The notes: generated by a model not told the origin, from the letters alone. A stretch of 64,000 nucleotides of DNA from Membranipora membranacea (GCA_914767715.1 OU612065.1:39434001-39498000); one strand, 5' to 3'. Shown: positions 1 through 15,400, numbered from the stretch's first letter. Translations and numbers: made by a program.

Positions 1-947
1 TACTATTATATGTATATTGCGTTGGCCATTGACTCTTGTTTCCCTGCTGTTCCTAATTTATGGTTATGACTTGTTTTGTTTGACAAATTAAAACTAAATT
101 CAATTTTGTCCAGTGCAGCTTCCTAAGCTGATTATAACGCATGTCAACAATTCATTGAACTGTTATTGACATTGTGTCCTACATTGAACCTTACTCGCTT
201 TCCTTCCACACCATCTACACAGTGATCCTCAACTCATCAACGACTGAATGTTTGAGAAACTGGTATGACTTAAAGTTTTTGCTGTGTCCAGCACCAATAT
301 CTGTATGAAAATGTTGTTTATGCAAGTTGTTTGAATGACACAGAGAGTGAGGTTAATGTTTGCATGGGTGTGTTGAGAATGAATGTGGTACAATATTCAC
401 AGAGGTAGTCTCACACATCTGAGGCGTGGAGGTAGGTTACAAAAAAATCAGTTTACGGGGAGGAAGCAAGTTACAGACTGGCAGAGAAAGGTTCTGTGAA
501 GCTGGCACAGTGAGTTATGGTCGCTGTTTTATTTCCATTCTTCATGAGAAATTATAATATATGCTCAATATTCAATATTTAACAGCTACAGCTCGAATTA
601 TAGCTTTCCACACATCCCTAAACCTCAATATTAGCGATGCTGTTATTTCAGTCAATAAAATGCATGAAATAATGTCATATAAAGTGAAGTTATTATTCAA
701 AGTAGGCTTTTGTTTGCACTAGCATCAACTTCCCTTGAGATGAATAAAGATAGAAGTATTAAATAGAAATTAAATTTTATCAATACATTTTCTATGGATC
801 GGCTGAGCCAGTATTATATTGAATGTTGTATAGGATGACGACAGCGCGCTGACAGCCTCCTGCTGCTGCTGACATAACCACATACAGACTGGGCAAGACG
901 AGACAAGTGGGGGTATAATCTCCTCCACGCTACAAAGCCGCCCTAAT
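1..947. other. Upstream flank of the polycystin-1-like gene; no gene seen
   Basis: No open frame or splice-linked exon is visible. The stretch presumably holds the promoter and 5' UTR of the gene starting at 948. There is no convincing TATA box; a TATAAT-like string at about 915 is too weak to call. The last 120 bases are more GC-rich than the rest. Confidence 0.5.
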
Positions 948-3405
948 ATGGGGTCACAAACATTACGTATAGCTCTGGTAAGTCATATTACCGTATAATT
1001 AGTGACTTAGTGATGTAAAAATTACTTACTGTAGTTTAATCCTCTAATAAATGAAGCTTCAACAAATACAAGATTGAGGTGATTTAATTGTCATGCATGC
1101 GTTTTAGTTTTTCCTAAAGCAATGTGATGTTGGTAGTTGGAACATTCGGCTGATCTTGTCTCCCACACCTTAATATGGTGAAGGCAAACCAAATCTTTCA
1201 GAGTATTGAGACTTATATTTTGTTTACAGGTTCTGGTTTCACTGGTGTATCTTCCTGCACTTTTCGCCCAATATGGTAAGTTACCAGAATTGTACCGTGG
1301 TACAGCAATGTCTTATGATCCTGTAAGGCTGTGCGGAATAATTCTTTTTCTTTTGCCAAAAAGTCGTTTTTACTGATCTTTGTCAGAATTGATATGAACT
1401 GAAGCAGGTTGGCAAATAAATAAGATTTTTGGTGAACACATGTGATAGTGTATTGTACTGAGCACACTGTTAGCGAGATATGAAACTGTTATATGGAGAG
1501 TTAAAATTGTATGGAAACATCCTTGATTGGTATGAGGCACTACATATAATAGCCTCAAAAGCCAGCTTGTGAGAGTTGTTGGAACAGAACCGAAGCTGGA
1601 GTGCGTTGTTCAAAACAAGTTTGAAAGTATTAAACGACTGACAAAACCAGCTGGTCTTGTGCTGACATCGGTGTGCTGCCATCGGTGTACATTTTACATT
1701 ATGTTTATTCAGGACAGATATACTTTAGTTTTGAATCATATCTTTAATGAATTTCAGTTCAAAACTTTGTGATATGCGTATCAACAACAGTTAATTATTC
1801 ATTACTCCCGTGTCATATTATCAATATCTGAATTTATTCTCAGAAAGACCAAGAATCCTTTAATTTCCTTCATTCATGTGAACTGTTTAGAGAAAAATAA
1901 AGGACGGTACAAACATATTAACTAGTTGACACTGTTGTATTGCGAATCAACTTGGAGCAAAATGAAGCTTGCGTGCGGTCAGTTTTTTCTTACTTCTTGC
2001 TCTAATGACTAGATATATTATTTTGTAGCTCAAGAGAACCCATGTGATCGAGTATTTCCTCAGAACGGAATCTTAACTAATGAAACATCGTCACTAGAAG
2101 AGTGCCATGATGCTTGTTATATTCTAAAAACAAGGTGAGCTAATATAACGAAGGCTGACTGTTAGATAATTTTTGTCTTTACAGACCTTGAAACTGGTGC
2201 ATGTTATTTCATGTACGACTTTTAGGCACTGAGAGCTCTAGATTTCCCAAGAGATGATTTATAACTCCGCTTCAGCTCCCAATTTATACTCTAATAGGTT
2301 TACCTCTGATTCGAGGAATGATGCAAGTAATTAACTTTGGACACCTGTTTTATCAACTGTATTGCTATTCAGTTGAAGCACAATCCCAATTTTCCGTGGT
2401 TTAATATTTATTATGATGTTTTTAATTTTTTGACTCTTGGCACCAAGAAACAAAAGTTAGAGCCAAACTGCCAAATTCATATTTGAATATTGCCGTTGTT
2501 GCCGATGTTGTTTTGTAGGACTAACAATCTGCTTTAACGATGAGATAATTGTGATTTCATGATCACATTCGATCAGTTCATGCATCATGCTCTTTCAATG
2601 GCCTCCCAAAGGATCGGTATTGAGTAATACTGGTCTATACCACCTGTAGGCCCCTTGATAATAAGCATTATTCAAGAGTGTTGGCCCGACCTTTCACATA
2701 CATAATATATGCCAGTAATATAAAAGGTTGTTGGCACCCTTGTGACTGACAAAAATAAAGAATTGGGAGTAAAATAATGTACAGAATAACAAACATTAAA
2801 CCAAAAATTATTTATTGTGTATTGTGACTACAGAGGCAGGCGTGAAGGTTGGCATGGAGAGTATGGTTTATGTACTGTTCCCATTGTTTGATAAACTAAT
2901 TAAAATAAATACAATATTAAGCTCCGGTTTTGATGACATTCTATTTTGAAACGACAATAAATGCGCCAATCACCCATCTGTCAATCCAGGTATATGTCTG
3001 TAAGCTTAAAAAATATTCTGCTCCTAACTAAACGCAAAAATGTATGAGTGATGTCGGCTTCTACGAAGAAATATCATTTTGCTTTGTTACACTTGATGAT
3101 GCAATTTTGTGATCAGTATTTTTATCTTTCTTTCAATTTGAGAACAGAGATTCATGACTTGGACACACACCAGAAAGTAAGAGTTGTATGTATGTTATGC
3201 ATATTATGCAAATCGTAATTATTTTGTTGCAGCGGTTATGCGCTGATTGAAGAGGCTTATTGCTTCTGTGGCAGCCTTGGTTCTGTGGCTACATCTAGTA
3301 GTCGAATAAGCGGGAATTCTACAGAGTGCGGAGAACCTTCATTTTATGTTGAGATGTATGTGGGGCCTGTAATACCCGTCCCTGAACTTTACACTGTTAG
3401 CTTAG
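948..3405 (+). CDS. Polycystin-1-like exons 1-4: signal peptide and WSC domain
   Basis: Exons 948-977, 1230-1275, 2029-2134 and 3233-3405. Exons 1-2 encode a short n-region with Arg, a hydrophobic core (ALVLVSLVYLPALF) and a likely cleavage site at FAQ-YG. Exons 3-4 encode a WSC domain, a Cys-rich putative carbohydrate-binding module also found near the N-terminus of vertebrate PKD1. Visible hallmarks are the NPCDRVF start, EECHDACY, the YCFCGSLGS loop, a Cys before GEPSFYVEMY, and spacing typical of WSC. Exon 1 carries only 10 codons. Phases are 0, 1, 2 and 1 across the junctions. Confidence 0.9.
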
Positions 3406-6400
3406 GTAAGATTGGTACCTATCTTTAACCGTTTATACCCTACAGAAGGATTTTTACACTGAACTCAAATTCAGCTCTTTGCTAATGGAAGCTTCACCTA
3501 GCTATTGCAGTGCCTAACCATTAAATTTTGGCGTTCAGTGCAATATTTAGACCACAATATTTAACAATTCTGAGCCAAGCCGCTGAATTTAATATTTTAA
3601 CCTAGCTCGGCAAGATATCCCAGCACCATTAATCTTTCTGTGTTACTCTAAACATTTTACCAGTCTAGGACAATAGACTGTGTGTTGCTAGGGTCAAGCA
3701 ACAGTCTATGGTCTCAGACCCAGACAACAGGCTGTTGGGCCAGCAGCCATTTCTGAGTGATATGGTTATTAGGGGAGCAGATTTTTACCTTTACGTACGT
3801 GTAGTCAACCTGTATGTCAATTTTCAGATACTGTTAATGACACCTACATATCTGTGACTGCCACTCTGAAGAATGACAGCGCTGAATACATGTATGGAGC
3901 TTATCCCCCAATCATCAAATCTAATGTTCACTATGACATTCAGTCAAAGAAAAGATCACTCGAGGAAAGCCTATACTTTACTGTGTTCCCAGCCCAACAG
4001 GAGAGTATCGAGGTGCCTGTATACGCCTTCAGGTAATAGCCCTCCCTCCGCACATTAACTAATGTTATATTAGACCAACTAGACAAGCATCTCTCGTGTT
4101 GTTTTTAACTGTGCAAAGGTAACCTACATACCATCTATCGCTCACCAATGTGCAGGACACAAAAGCGGTTAATGAGCTTTTTTACATACTACAATTCAGC
4201 TCTCAACAAAGTCAAAATATTTCATTTTCATGTACCAATCCAGTTTATTGCCTGTTGATCCATTGATTGTAATAATAAACCTAACCTAATCTGGGTTTCA
4301 GGAGAAAATATTTTTGACCTTTTCTTGCTGCCTATAATTGCGATCGGTTTGAACTGACAAATTGGGTTACACCTGATTAATATGTTGTTTGTTTAAATTT
4401 AGTACTCTGTCTCCGGAGATGGTTACGCAAAGTAAAAATTGCGTAACATTGCCTAAAATAATCCCCATTGAGTAAGATGAAAGCAAATAAATAAAATCAA
4501 CAAATAACAATAACTACAACTAAAACAATAGGCATAACTTCATGTAACTTGGATGTTTTAGATCTGAAGAGTTGGATGCTGGCGGATTCTCTCGAGTAGC
4601 TCCAGTTCAGAGCTCACCAGCAAACTGTGAAGCTGCTAATCTCTGTGATGTGAAATCTATTGAGATACCTGTAGAGGTAAGAGTGGGCTAAAGCATCACA
4701 TAACGCAACGTCATGGAGTAACCAGGGTGACGTGGCTGTTAATACTTTGAAGGATTCACCATATAATTTCCCTGGGAATTGGCTTTGGGCAGAGAAAGTT
4801 GTTTATATGTATTATCCTGTTAGTTTACTCGTTAAGAAGGCATGCTGACAAGCTGAATTCATGCGAACTACCAACCCTAATAATACACATCCATTGCATT
4901 AAATAAGGTGGCAGTGGCGGAATAGTTGTGACTGCGCGTTTCTGAGTATTGAATAGCAGCTTTTGCAGTTAGTGCATGAGTTTAACCCACACCCATCCAC
5001 CAGAGTTTTAATATGTAGTTTTGAGCCCTTTATTTGGTATTTAAAGTTTATTGATTTTGTTCAGACCCAGCTCGTTGTGATGGGCGCTCCTGAGATTATC
5101 GGTTGTGATGAATCTATATGGAAGGATCAAGTCTACAATTGTTCCGTTATCGGATATGGATCTGGTTACACTATGACCGTCGATATGGGAGATGACCAGG
5201 GAGGTGATTCAACCAAAACTTTTAACGCTGCAGGTAAGATATGATTTTTATACATTTCCTTTCTACAGGATTGTATCCAGAGTTAGGAAGGGGTGTAGGA
5301 AGTATTTGATGGACTACCCAAAGGGGTAAAAGCTGTAAAGGGGCACCACGGATGAGCTGAGTGTAGTTGTAAACAGCTTATTTACAAAATAACAATAGAG
5401 GGTCAAAAATAAATCACCCCCCTGTGCTCTCAGGTTCTCACACAAACTCATAATTCCAAACAAGAAAATTACAGCAGTAATCAAATAAAATTTCGCTATT
5501 TACTCGGATGGTATTCACAGAAAAGCCTAGAATGATTTCCAGCACAAAGTAGTGCACAAAGTAGTGCTCGCATGAACTAGAGGAAGGGATGTGTTGTGGA
5601 GGCGGCGGCCATATTGATTTTGATTCAGTTTCAGTCTTACCTAAACTATTTCAAGCAAATTTTCAATTTCCTAATATAATATCCTTGACGGAAATTGCTC
5701 TGTTTATTCAACTGATTAGTTATGGCATATGATAATACCAAACAAATCTGCTATAATTATATCAATGTGGCAGTGACGCACCGCAGTGTTTTTTTTTCAA
5801 ACTTTGAAACTGCTTTAGATTTTGTTGATTAAGCTGAATATCTTGAATTAAATCCATACCCTGCTATGAAAACAAGTCAGCTTTTTGTTGTTGTAAATTT
5901 TGTGTGCTTGAGCTTCATTCTATGAAGTAAGACCAGAACATTGATAGTATAAATATAGGACATTTTGTGCCAAAATAACCAAGGACCAAAAAAGGTACAT
6001 GTATATTTAAAGCTCATATATTAGGTCTAAGAAAGAGCCTCTGGGCCAATAAAACAATTAGTATAGTATTTTATGTTTTTAGGGTAAATAAATTAAATTT
6101 TTACGGATATATTGCAGCTCCTGGGATGGATACGGTTGTTGGATATACTGACTATGATGACTATTTCTCAAACACCGATGTACAGCCCATAGTAGAGCTC
6201 GACCTTGACACGCAGTATATGTTCATGGACAGGCTAATCAAAGACCACGGTGTTATATACGGATTCGAGTACGTGTCTGCAGGACCAGGAGCTATTGCTT
6301 TTATTGTAAGTCTCAACAAAATAAACCGCAAGCTTAGGATACAGTAATCAAATGTCTTTGTTTAGAAGGATAGGAAACAGTTAGGATAAAGTAAGGATAC

Positions 6401-9400
6401 AGTCAGGATACAGTTAGGATACAGTTAGGATACAGTCAGGATACAGTTAGGAAACAGTTAGGATACAGTCAGGATACAGTTAGGATGAAGTTAGGATACA
6501 GTTAGGATAAAGTTAGGATAAAGTTAGGATACAGTCAGGATACAGTTAGGATACAGTTAGGATACAGTCAGGATACAGTTAGGATACAGTCAGGATACAG
6601 TTAGGATACAGTTAGGATACAGTTAAGATACAGTTAGGATACAGTCAGGATACAGTTAGGAAACAGTTAGGATACAGTCAGGATACAGTTAGGATGAAGT
6701 TAGGATACAGTTAGGATAAAGTTAGGATAAAGTGACTCCCATTTCTAAGAGGAAGTGTTGTAGAGAAGGTTGGAAGGTTTTTCTATACCAATTTTAATAT
6801 TTTCGGAATTTAGTATTCAAAGAATTATGGCTGATACTGAGAGGAAAGGTAATCTAGGTCAAGTCATACATTGGTGTAGCCCGATGTCAAAGTCTATTTA
6901 AAGTTATCTCAATCCCTAATATAATTCTTGTATGATGAGTGCTAAACAAAACTCGAGCGAAAGCTCAAATCAGTAAAATCACAGTGCTGTCATGAATAAT
7001 CTCACTTTCCCCTGGATGACATACATGAGTGTTCTCACAACAATCCATTTTGTATAATCATAACTGATCACGTCACTCTACCTCTTGTGTTTTATGATTG
7101 ACAGATTTACAGACCTGCCTCACAGGATGCCGCCACTCCACACTATTGCCTCAAATCTCGCACCTTTGTGGCCAATGAAGCAGCGTGTAATGAAGCTGTA
7201 TCCTACAAGCAAGCCTGCCCAACTGGCTCAGTAAGTCTGCAGTCATCTCACACAGATAGCAGTAGTTTAATAGCTGTGACTAGTTTGTTGTGAGAGAATG
7301 GGTTCAAGTCTTAATATTTGGCATCTGTTGCTTTTGAGAAAGTAATTTGCCTAAGTTCAGTCACAAACACAAAATACTCACAAACCCCTGATATTTATGT
7401 GCTTGTTTGTTCTTCCTTTTAAATTTTTCGCTCAAGGCATCATTTTTTGTAAAGGCTCTGTAGGCTGGTAGCATCATTATCATTTATAATAATATTTATA
7501 ATATATATTTAATTTATTACTCAAATTTGCAACATGGCGGCTTTCAAGATACTGGTACCAAACCATACATGTATTGATGAAAAGAATCATTAATTATGTA
7601 TGATAATTTGCCTGCGTTCTATAGATCCATCCATATTATACACTTTATAGACTTGAGATAAGCTGTTCTCCTCCAGCTGGGAGGGGGAGGGGCCAACTTT
7701 CGAGATGGGACAACAGTCGGGATGGGGGGGGGGACAACAGTCGGGATGGGGGGGGACTCAGGCTAAGCTGGTCTGTGTTATCATGATCCATTTATCAAAT
7801 CATCGTTGTTTTCTTCTTTTCACAGCTGTGGAGCTTGAGCGCACGTAAGTGTGTAGATGAGACGTCAGGTGATTTTGTGTATCAGACAGTAGAATACCCG
7901 ACAGCTCTCGATCTGGAGGTTGTACATGGTGTCCAAATTAATACCAGCGAACTCAACGACACCAATGGATACACGTTTGGCAGGCCTGTCTTTCATCGAC
8001 TCGATGAGGCTGATTTTATCAAGGTAGGCCTTTCTACGCTGCTTTCAATGTTGGCCTAGAACAACTTGATAATATCGCTATATATATATATATACATTTT
8101 CATTGCAACAAACATCATCCAAAGATGTTCTCCCTGACGTGCAAAGAAACCAAACCAAAAAGCAATCAAAGTAAAATCAAGGGAATAGAACTCAATTCAA
8201 TGAAAACAAATGTTTTGACAATGCAAATTTAAATGTATGTAGAGTTATATGTAAATGTATGAAGAGTATATGTTAAAGCTCATCTAAAATTCGATTGATT
8301 GTACTATATGACTGATTGGTTGTAAAAGTTTATGTTTTGTAAACGTACTCAGAAAGAAAAGTGGCAAAATCTCTGTTATCTGGTGAAAATGAAGTCAGAA
8401 ATTAAAGTTAAGTCAGAATTAAGTGTTAGCAGATTGTTTTTAACCTATTTGTTATTTGCACCAAACGAACTATCGATTTTACTGATTGATATCTACCAGA
8501 GGGTCATTGCATTAAAAAATCAAAGTTCGCTCGACTAATGCACAAGCAGCATTGTTATTACAAAGTCATCTTTGAGAACATTGATGGCTTGTATTAGATT
8601 GTTTGAATTTATAGTTTTGAGACCCTCGTATTCAAGCAAAGTCTAGCAATTGACAAATGAATTTCAATGTCTCTCAAAAACGATAGTGAATTATTGGCTA
8701 AAGGTAACATTGTTTCGTCAGGTTTACAGCAGGATTTTGCTAAATTGCTATTTGCAAATACAGACAGATGATAAAAGACAAACTTAATACCCTTAAATCC
8801 CAATCCCCTTATCCCAAAAGCAATAGAACATCCAATTTAACAACAACAACACCACACTTTTCTTCTCACCAAACAAACATGGTTATTTTAGGTGAGACCA
8901 GGAGACCTTCTCGCAGTTACCAGCGAAACATCTCCCCTCATAGCAGTGACTGGTAAGGCTGACACTATCGCTGTCGGTAAAAGAAATCATGAAGATGGTG
9001 GTGGTAGTACCACATGGACTGCAACACGAACTACACCTTTGGTCGCTGCTAGAATCACTAAGGCAACTGTTTTTGAGGTTAGAATTGACCATATGCTGAT
9101 CAAATACATGAAGTATACCCTGACTGTCTATGTTAACCATTAAATCAGTACCATAATGGTCGTGGTCGAATCAAGAGAATGTTATTACGCTATTTTATAT
9201 TCCAATGGTGTACATCACAGATAATACGGAATATTGAGAATTTTAAGGTACAGTAACATATAATACTATTCATGTTTATGGTAACACCTAAAGAGATATT
9301 GTCCTATATAGCTGATGTTGCACCCTACATAGAGCTGCTGCAGAAGCGTTATCTCAAGTACAGACCCGCTGCTGCTGTGTGAATTTGTAAATTGTACAAT

Positions 9401-12400
9401 AACATTGAAATTTCAACCTAGGTATATGAATATATTTCATATTTATACAGTTGATTTTTGTGGCCAAGTTGTTCATTCTGTGTATCGCTATTACTGTTAC
9501 AGCTTGAGCATACATTTGTGGAGGATTGTGGGGATTTTACGATGAGAGTTGAGTACGATTCTGGTGATCTGTTTACTGAACAAGTGAACAGACCGATGAG
9601 CGAGGTAGATGGTGTGAAGATTAATGTGGAGAGCGAGTACGGTAAGTTCATATCCGTATATTGATGTGGAGAGCGAGTACGGTAAGTTTATATCCATATA
9701 TTAATGCGCAGAGCGAGTACGGTAAGTTTATATCCGTATGTTAATGTGGAGGGCGAGTACGGTAAGTTAATATCCGTATTAATGTGGAGGGCGAGTACGG
9801 TAAGTTTAAATCCGTATAAGAGCGAGTACGGTAAGTTCATATTCGTATATTAATGTGCAGAGCGAGTACGGTAAGTGTATATCCGTATATTAATGTGGAG
9901 AGCGAGTATGGTAAGTTCATATCTGTATATTAATGTGCAGAGCGAGTACGGTAAGTTTATATCCGTATATTAATTTGGAGAGCGAGTGCGTTAAGTTCAT
10001 ATCCGTGTATTAATGTGGAGAGCGATTACGGTAAGTTTATATCCGTATATTAATGTGGAGAGCGAGTACGGTAAGTTTATATCCGTATATTAATGTGGAG
10101 AGCGAGTACGGTAAGTTTATATCTGTATATTAATGTGGAGAGCGAGTACGGTAAGTTCATATCTGTATATTCTGATCAGCGATACTTCTTCAGGAAGAAA
10201 ATTTACAATCTTAATTTTGCTATCATAAATTGTTGCTATATTTAAATTGCATCTATATTTAAATTGTTGCTATCGTAATTGTTGCTGACAATAAAAGTAT
10301 TATATATATAAATATATATATAAATCTTATTCTTGAGAACTCATAAAATATGAATACAGTACTTTTATATATTTCCATAACCCTAATTTGAAAAAGAAAT
10401 TTGGCAAACCTAACCAGGTGGCTCAACAATTATCATATAAAACATCCCCATGTATAGAGGATTGTGCCTTCTGGACTTGTTGATTGGAGCTTGTTTGGAA
10501 CTGTGAATCAAGATCACCACCATGAACATGAGTATGTAAGCAAGTTGGACTATGAGTAGATCATTTGTTGAGAAATAGTGTTGGTTCATAATTACGCTGT
10601 TGGTGTATATACTCAACCATGAGGTATGCCATATAATTCTAATAAACCATTTGTGCACATCTAGGCATGGTAGGAAACTCTACACTAGGTGAGTATCGTC
10701 CTACTGACCCCCCCCCTCCCCCCTCCCCTACCCACCCCGTCCATCGAATACTCCCCTTTAGTTTGTAGATGTGCTGTTTCCACCATTTGAATGTTTTCTC
10801 AGTTTCCTATTTGTCACAATTTTAGTTTTGCCTTGTAAATATTACAGTCCTTACACCATTCTTTGCTGAATGCTTGGTGTTTTTATATCATTATTAGACC
10901 AGTTGTTATGTTTACTGGTATTTTCTAGATTTCAGTATTCATTTTACTCTCTCCTTTCCTGATGATTAATGTCCAATTTCCCCCATTAGTATCCTCCAGG
11001 CTCACTCAGGTCATTTACTTTTTCTTTGAGCCCTAAAAATTTAAATTAAAGTTTTACAAATTCAGCATGAGCCATTAAATTTCCAATTCATACGATTAAA
11101 GTAGTTTTTGCATTCTGAAATGATAGCTTATTATCCGTGGTACAACTTATTCTGTTATTGATGAAGAAATCTCCTCATATTTCAGTCATGACTGGAAGCC
11201 CGCTCAACATCTCCCTAGATCGCCATGTTGGATTCTGTGATGCTGAGTAAGTTATAATCACAGACATCATAGACATCATAGAAGTAATAAATTACTATAT
11301 ATTATCTGGGGTTTGTAGATAGTACTCGGTAGGACGTATGCTGTTTGGGTGCTCATGTACATTTCAGTCTTGTACAGTACTGTCAGAGGACATTCACATA
11401 AACCTACTAGAATAACCGATATATTTAAATAGCTCCATAGAGAAATGGTAGATTGCTAGAACCGGAAAATGAGTTATTGATTGGTTCATGATTATACATT
11501 ATTATCTTGGCTTCTTTGCTTTCAAACCTGAGCAATGACTGAGACTTACTAACAGTAATCCTGCAGCTCAAACCCTCACAGCTGAGCATATGACTGGTTA
11601 TGATGTTTTAATACAGCTACAAATGGGATTTTGGTGATGGATCTGATGTGTTAGTGTGGCCTGAAGCCCTGGCTAACCACACCTATGATACTGAAGGGAA
11701 CTACACAGCACTGGTCATGGCTCATACTCAGTTCAGTCATGATAACGACACGGTACGACTGCGACGTGTTCTTGGCATAATTTTCTTGTATTAACGCGAG
11801 AATGATTATAATGATATTTGTTTAAAGTTTGTTTCCCTGAAATTCAGTCAGGCCTGAGCAATACATTGTCTTAACTGGTTCCTGAAAACTTTGTCACTTC
11901 GAAGAGAATTAAATCTCTTGATCTTCATGTATTACTTTCTGTCAGAAGTTTTCACAGCTGTCGAGTTTCATGTATAAATTTTAATTTGTAGATTGATGTT
12001 GTTGTGCAAGATGAAATACTGAATCTACACCACCAGAATATGCCAGATGAAGAAACGTTTCTTACTCCTGTGACTTTCGATGTGGTCATTGATCAAGGTT
12101 TGTAGCCGCCCTGCTGCTCTGTAAGCAGACAAGCTGCTGATATTCTCAGCCGAGGGCCATATATAATCAAGTGTTGTCTTCTCTTGTTCTGAAAGGAGCA
12201 AACTTGAATTTTTACTTTTGAATGTTGAATTGTCATCCAACCAAATCACCCTAAATAGAAATATCTTAGCAAGTGTTTATATCTCAACTGCTATGAGTTT
12301 CTGAATACTGAATTCTGGGATAATAATTTGTCAATACTGGCCATAGAAGCCTCCCTGTATAATTCCCTTGGCCCAAACTTTGGTATTTATATAATACAGG

Positions 12401-15400
12401 GACGGATGTGTTTGTGACGTTTGAGACTGGTGATCTAGATGAGACAATCTACCAGGATGTATATATGGGTCAAGGTCAAATGTCGATTGAGTTAACTCAC
12501 AACTACTCAGAGCCTGGAAACTACATGATCAATATCAGCGTCTCTAATCTTGTCAGGTAGGTTATGTAATGTATTAGGAGCTTGATGTGTTGCAACATAG
12601 ACGTAATCAAAACAATCATACTTAGTAATAAAGTACTCTAAATTTTATGTCTATGGCTGGCTTTGAAAACGTGCCCTGTGCTCGAATGATATGCTATTTT
12701 TATCATCTTCTCGTCATGTTATTTTGGAACTATAGACAATAAACTTTATAATTAATTATTTCAATGACTGGTTGATACATTTGAGGATGATTCTTGTCTT
12801 ACATTTGTATATGAGTAAACTCTATACTCCATGTTTCATATATAACACTAGTAAAGTATTATTATCATGTTATTATGATAGAGGCTTGAACTTGTCAGCT
12901 AAAATTGTCATTGATTATAATTTTCTTCTCACAACAGCGTGGCCCACTTTTACCACTGGATACCAGTTGAAGTACCAATATCAGGACTCACGCTTGACCA
13001 TAAACCAATCACCTACGATGAGCCTTCAACAGCTCTAGTAAATGTCAGCATTCACACTGGAACTCATGTCAACTGGACATGTTACATCAACAGCACCACA
13101 CCATGTTCAAACTTTGATCTTGACTGGGAAAACAATGGAGGTATGTAGTGTTTACCTCGCAGAGTGCTAACAAACATCCAAACATACAAATGTGCGGATA
13201 GTCTGACTCATTGGGTATACGGCTTTTTGTTTCAAGATGGACTTTTATCAGCCGAGATGTGTAGAACACAAGGGTACAAACTTGAAAGTGTCTTCTTCTG
13301 ATTATACATATTTGCTCTCCGAATTAATCCCAGAATTTCGTAGCTGGCCAAAAATGGTAAATATCTAAAGTTCAGCTGACTGTCAAATACATACACACAA
13401 CTGAAAGTCAGTCACCTCGCAATATACTTTATTATAATCACTGACCAATCTATCATGACAATAACCTACTCTGTATCATTTACAGGTACTGTTTATCTGA
13501 ACATCTCAGACTATCTAGTGACTGGTTACCATGACGTGACGATCGAGGCTGAGAACCATGTGACCGGGTCTGTTGTCACAGAGACCGTGACGGTGGATGT
13601 ACTCTACAAAATTGTCAACCCGAGAATCGAGATAACGACTCCCACCTGGGACAGCTACCTAGTTCATCCTGGAGATGATATTAGGTTCAATGTGTCCGTT
13701 GACTTTGCTTCCAGAGTTGACATCAGCTTACTCTGCTCGGATGGCCAGGGAGTAAGTCTACATTTGTATTGCTTTGTATATTATGTCAGATTGGCTCGCT
13801 ACCCTAGGTCCCCTTACAGTCCAAACACACAAAATAGAGATATGAAAGAGTTGTATGTAAAATACTACCTAGCATGACGTGGATCTAATGGTACTAATGG
13901 TTTGATACTGTAAAAGAAAGCCTTTAACGACTGCAACTCTTTCCCAGTGTAGCCGTGTTGCCTTTTGATAATCTTAATCTACAAGTCTCTGTTGCAAGAT
14001 CTTTGGCAATAGACTTATTAGAATCACTTTATTTATCAGACTTACTTGATTGTTAACCTATAAATGCAAATCTTTAATCTAATTTTATTGGTTCCTTCAG
14101 AATGTTACGGTAAGATAAACTTGTGTCCTTGTTCTAATCATTAAACGGTCAGTCGTGTTAGACATGCCTGTTAAGTATAATCTTATAGCTGATCAACTCA
14201 TAACTTTTAATTTTCAACACGTAATAGCATCTTGCTGAAACTCACTTTTTTATATGTTTTTTAAAAAATTGTAGGGGTTGTGCTTACGTTATACAGTTGC
14301 TTGTGCACAACTCCGACTTTATCGCATAGATTTGATCAGTCTTGTATATATATATTATTACAAAATCATGAAACATTCAGATAATATGTTCCTTGTCTTA
14401 GCAGTTACCCCCCTTTTCTCTCGCATCCATCTACACCAAGATTTTATGGTAGCTGAACATTGGGTTACTAAATGCAGTCATAAAAGTTATGTTTAGTAAC
14501 CAACTTGATCACAAGCTCAAGGTTCTTCATTTAATATTCTCTTTTTTTGAAATAGAAGATGATCAACACGTGCTGTCAAATCACCTTATTTTTTTCCTAT
14601 AAACCATGTTTAAAAGTTTGTCTATCATAAATTCTTATCCAACCATTCTCATGCTTTGAGTAATAGTAGTAACAATAATGATCTACTTGTCCTTTATTCA
14701 TAAACCAATAATGATACATATATGTAGGTAGATAATTCTATTAATCACTCACTAACTATATATTATTACCTGATGCTATGTTCTAGGATGATATATATAT
14801 GGATGATATGGTAGATGATATGGTGACAATGGTAGTTAACTTTCCTGGAGATGGTATATACACATGTGGCATCACTATGATCAGCCCTATAGACAGCTAC
14901 AATGAGTCATACAGCTTCACTGTACAATACCCTATAGAAGGAATGACAGTCGGTCTCGTCTCCTCCGATAATGACGACCCCCCAAAATTCGTCAACTATG
15001 AAACCCTGTGGGCCAACACAGATTTCCTTGAAGAATTCCATTTCCAAGTGCGGAGGCTCGACGGCTCACCATTACCTACTAACACCTCGTGGATAGTAGA
15101 CTTCGGTAATGGTATTGTTAGACACTCATCTGAGTTCATCGTTGCCGAGGATGAGAAACATGACTACGTTGACACTGAGCACACCATCACATTCATAGCT
15201 AACTTTACAGAAGGAGGGGACTTCACAGCTAACATCACACTGTGGAACTTAATCTCTAAATTCACTGGGATATTCGAGTACAGAATCTATGAGGAAGTCT
15301 ACATGCCTGAAATCAACACTATACTGCATATTGTATGTTGTGGTACACAGTAATTGTCCTTCCCTTGCATAATTATCATTCTTTATTTAATCTCTTGATG

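Noticed and set aside
6366-6733. CRISPR-like array
   Set aside because: Units are contiguous with no unique spacers, and the genome is eukaryotic. The same reasoning applies to the arrays at 9621, 26261 and 49395.
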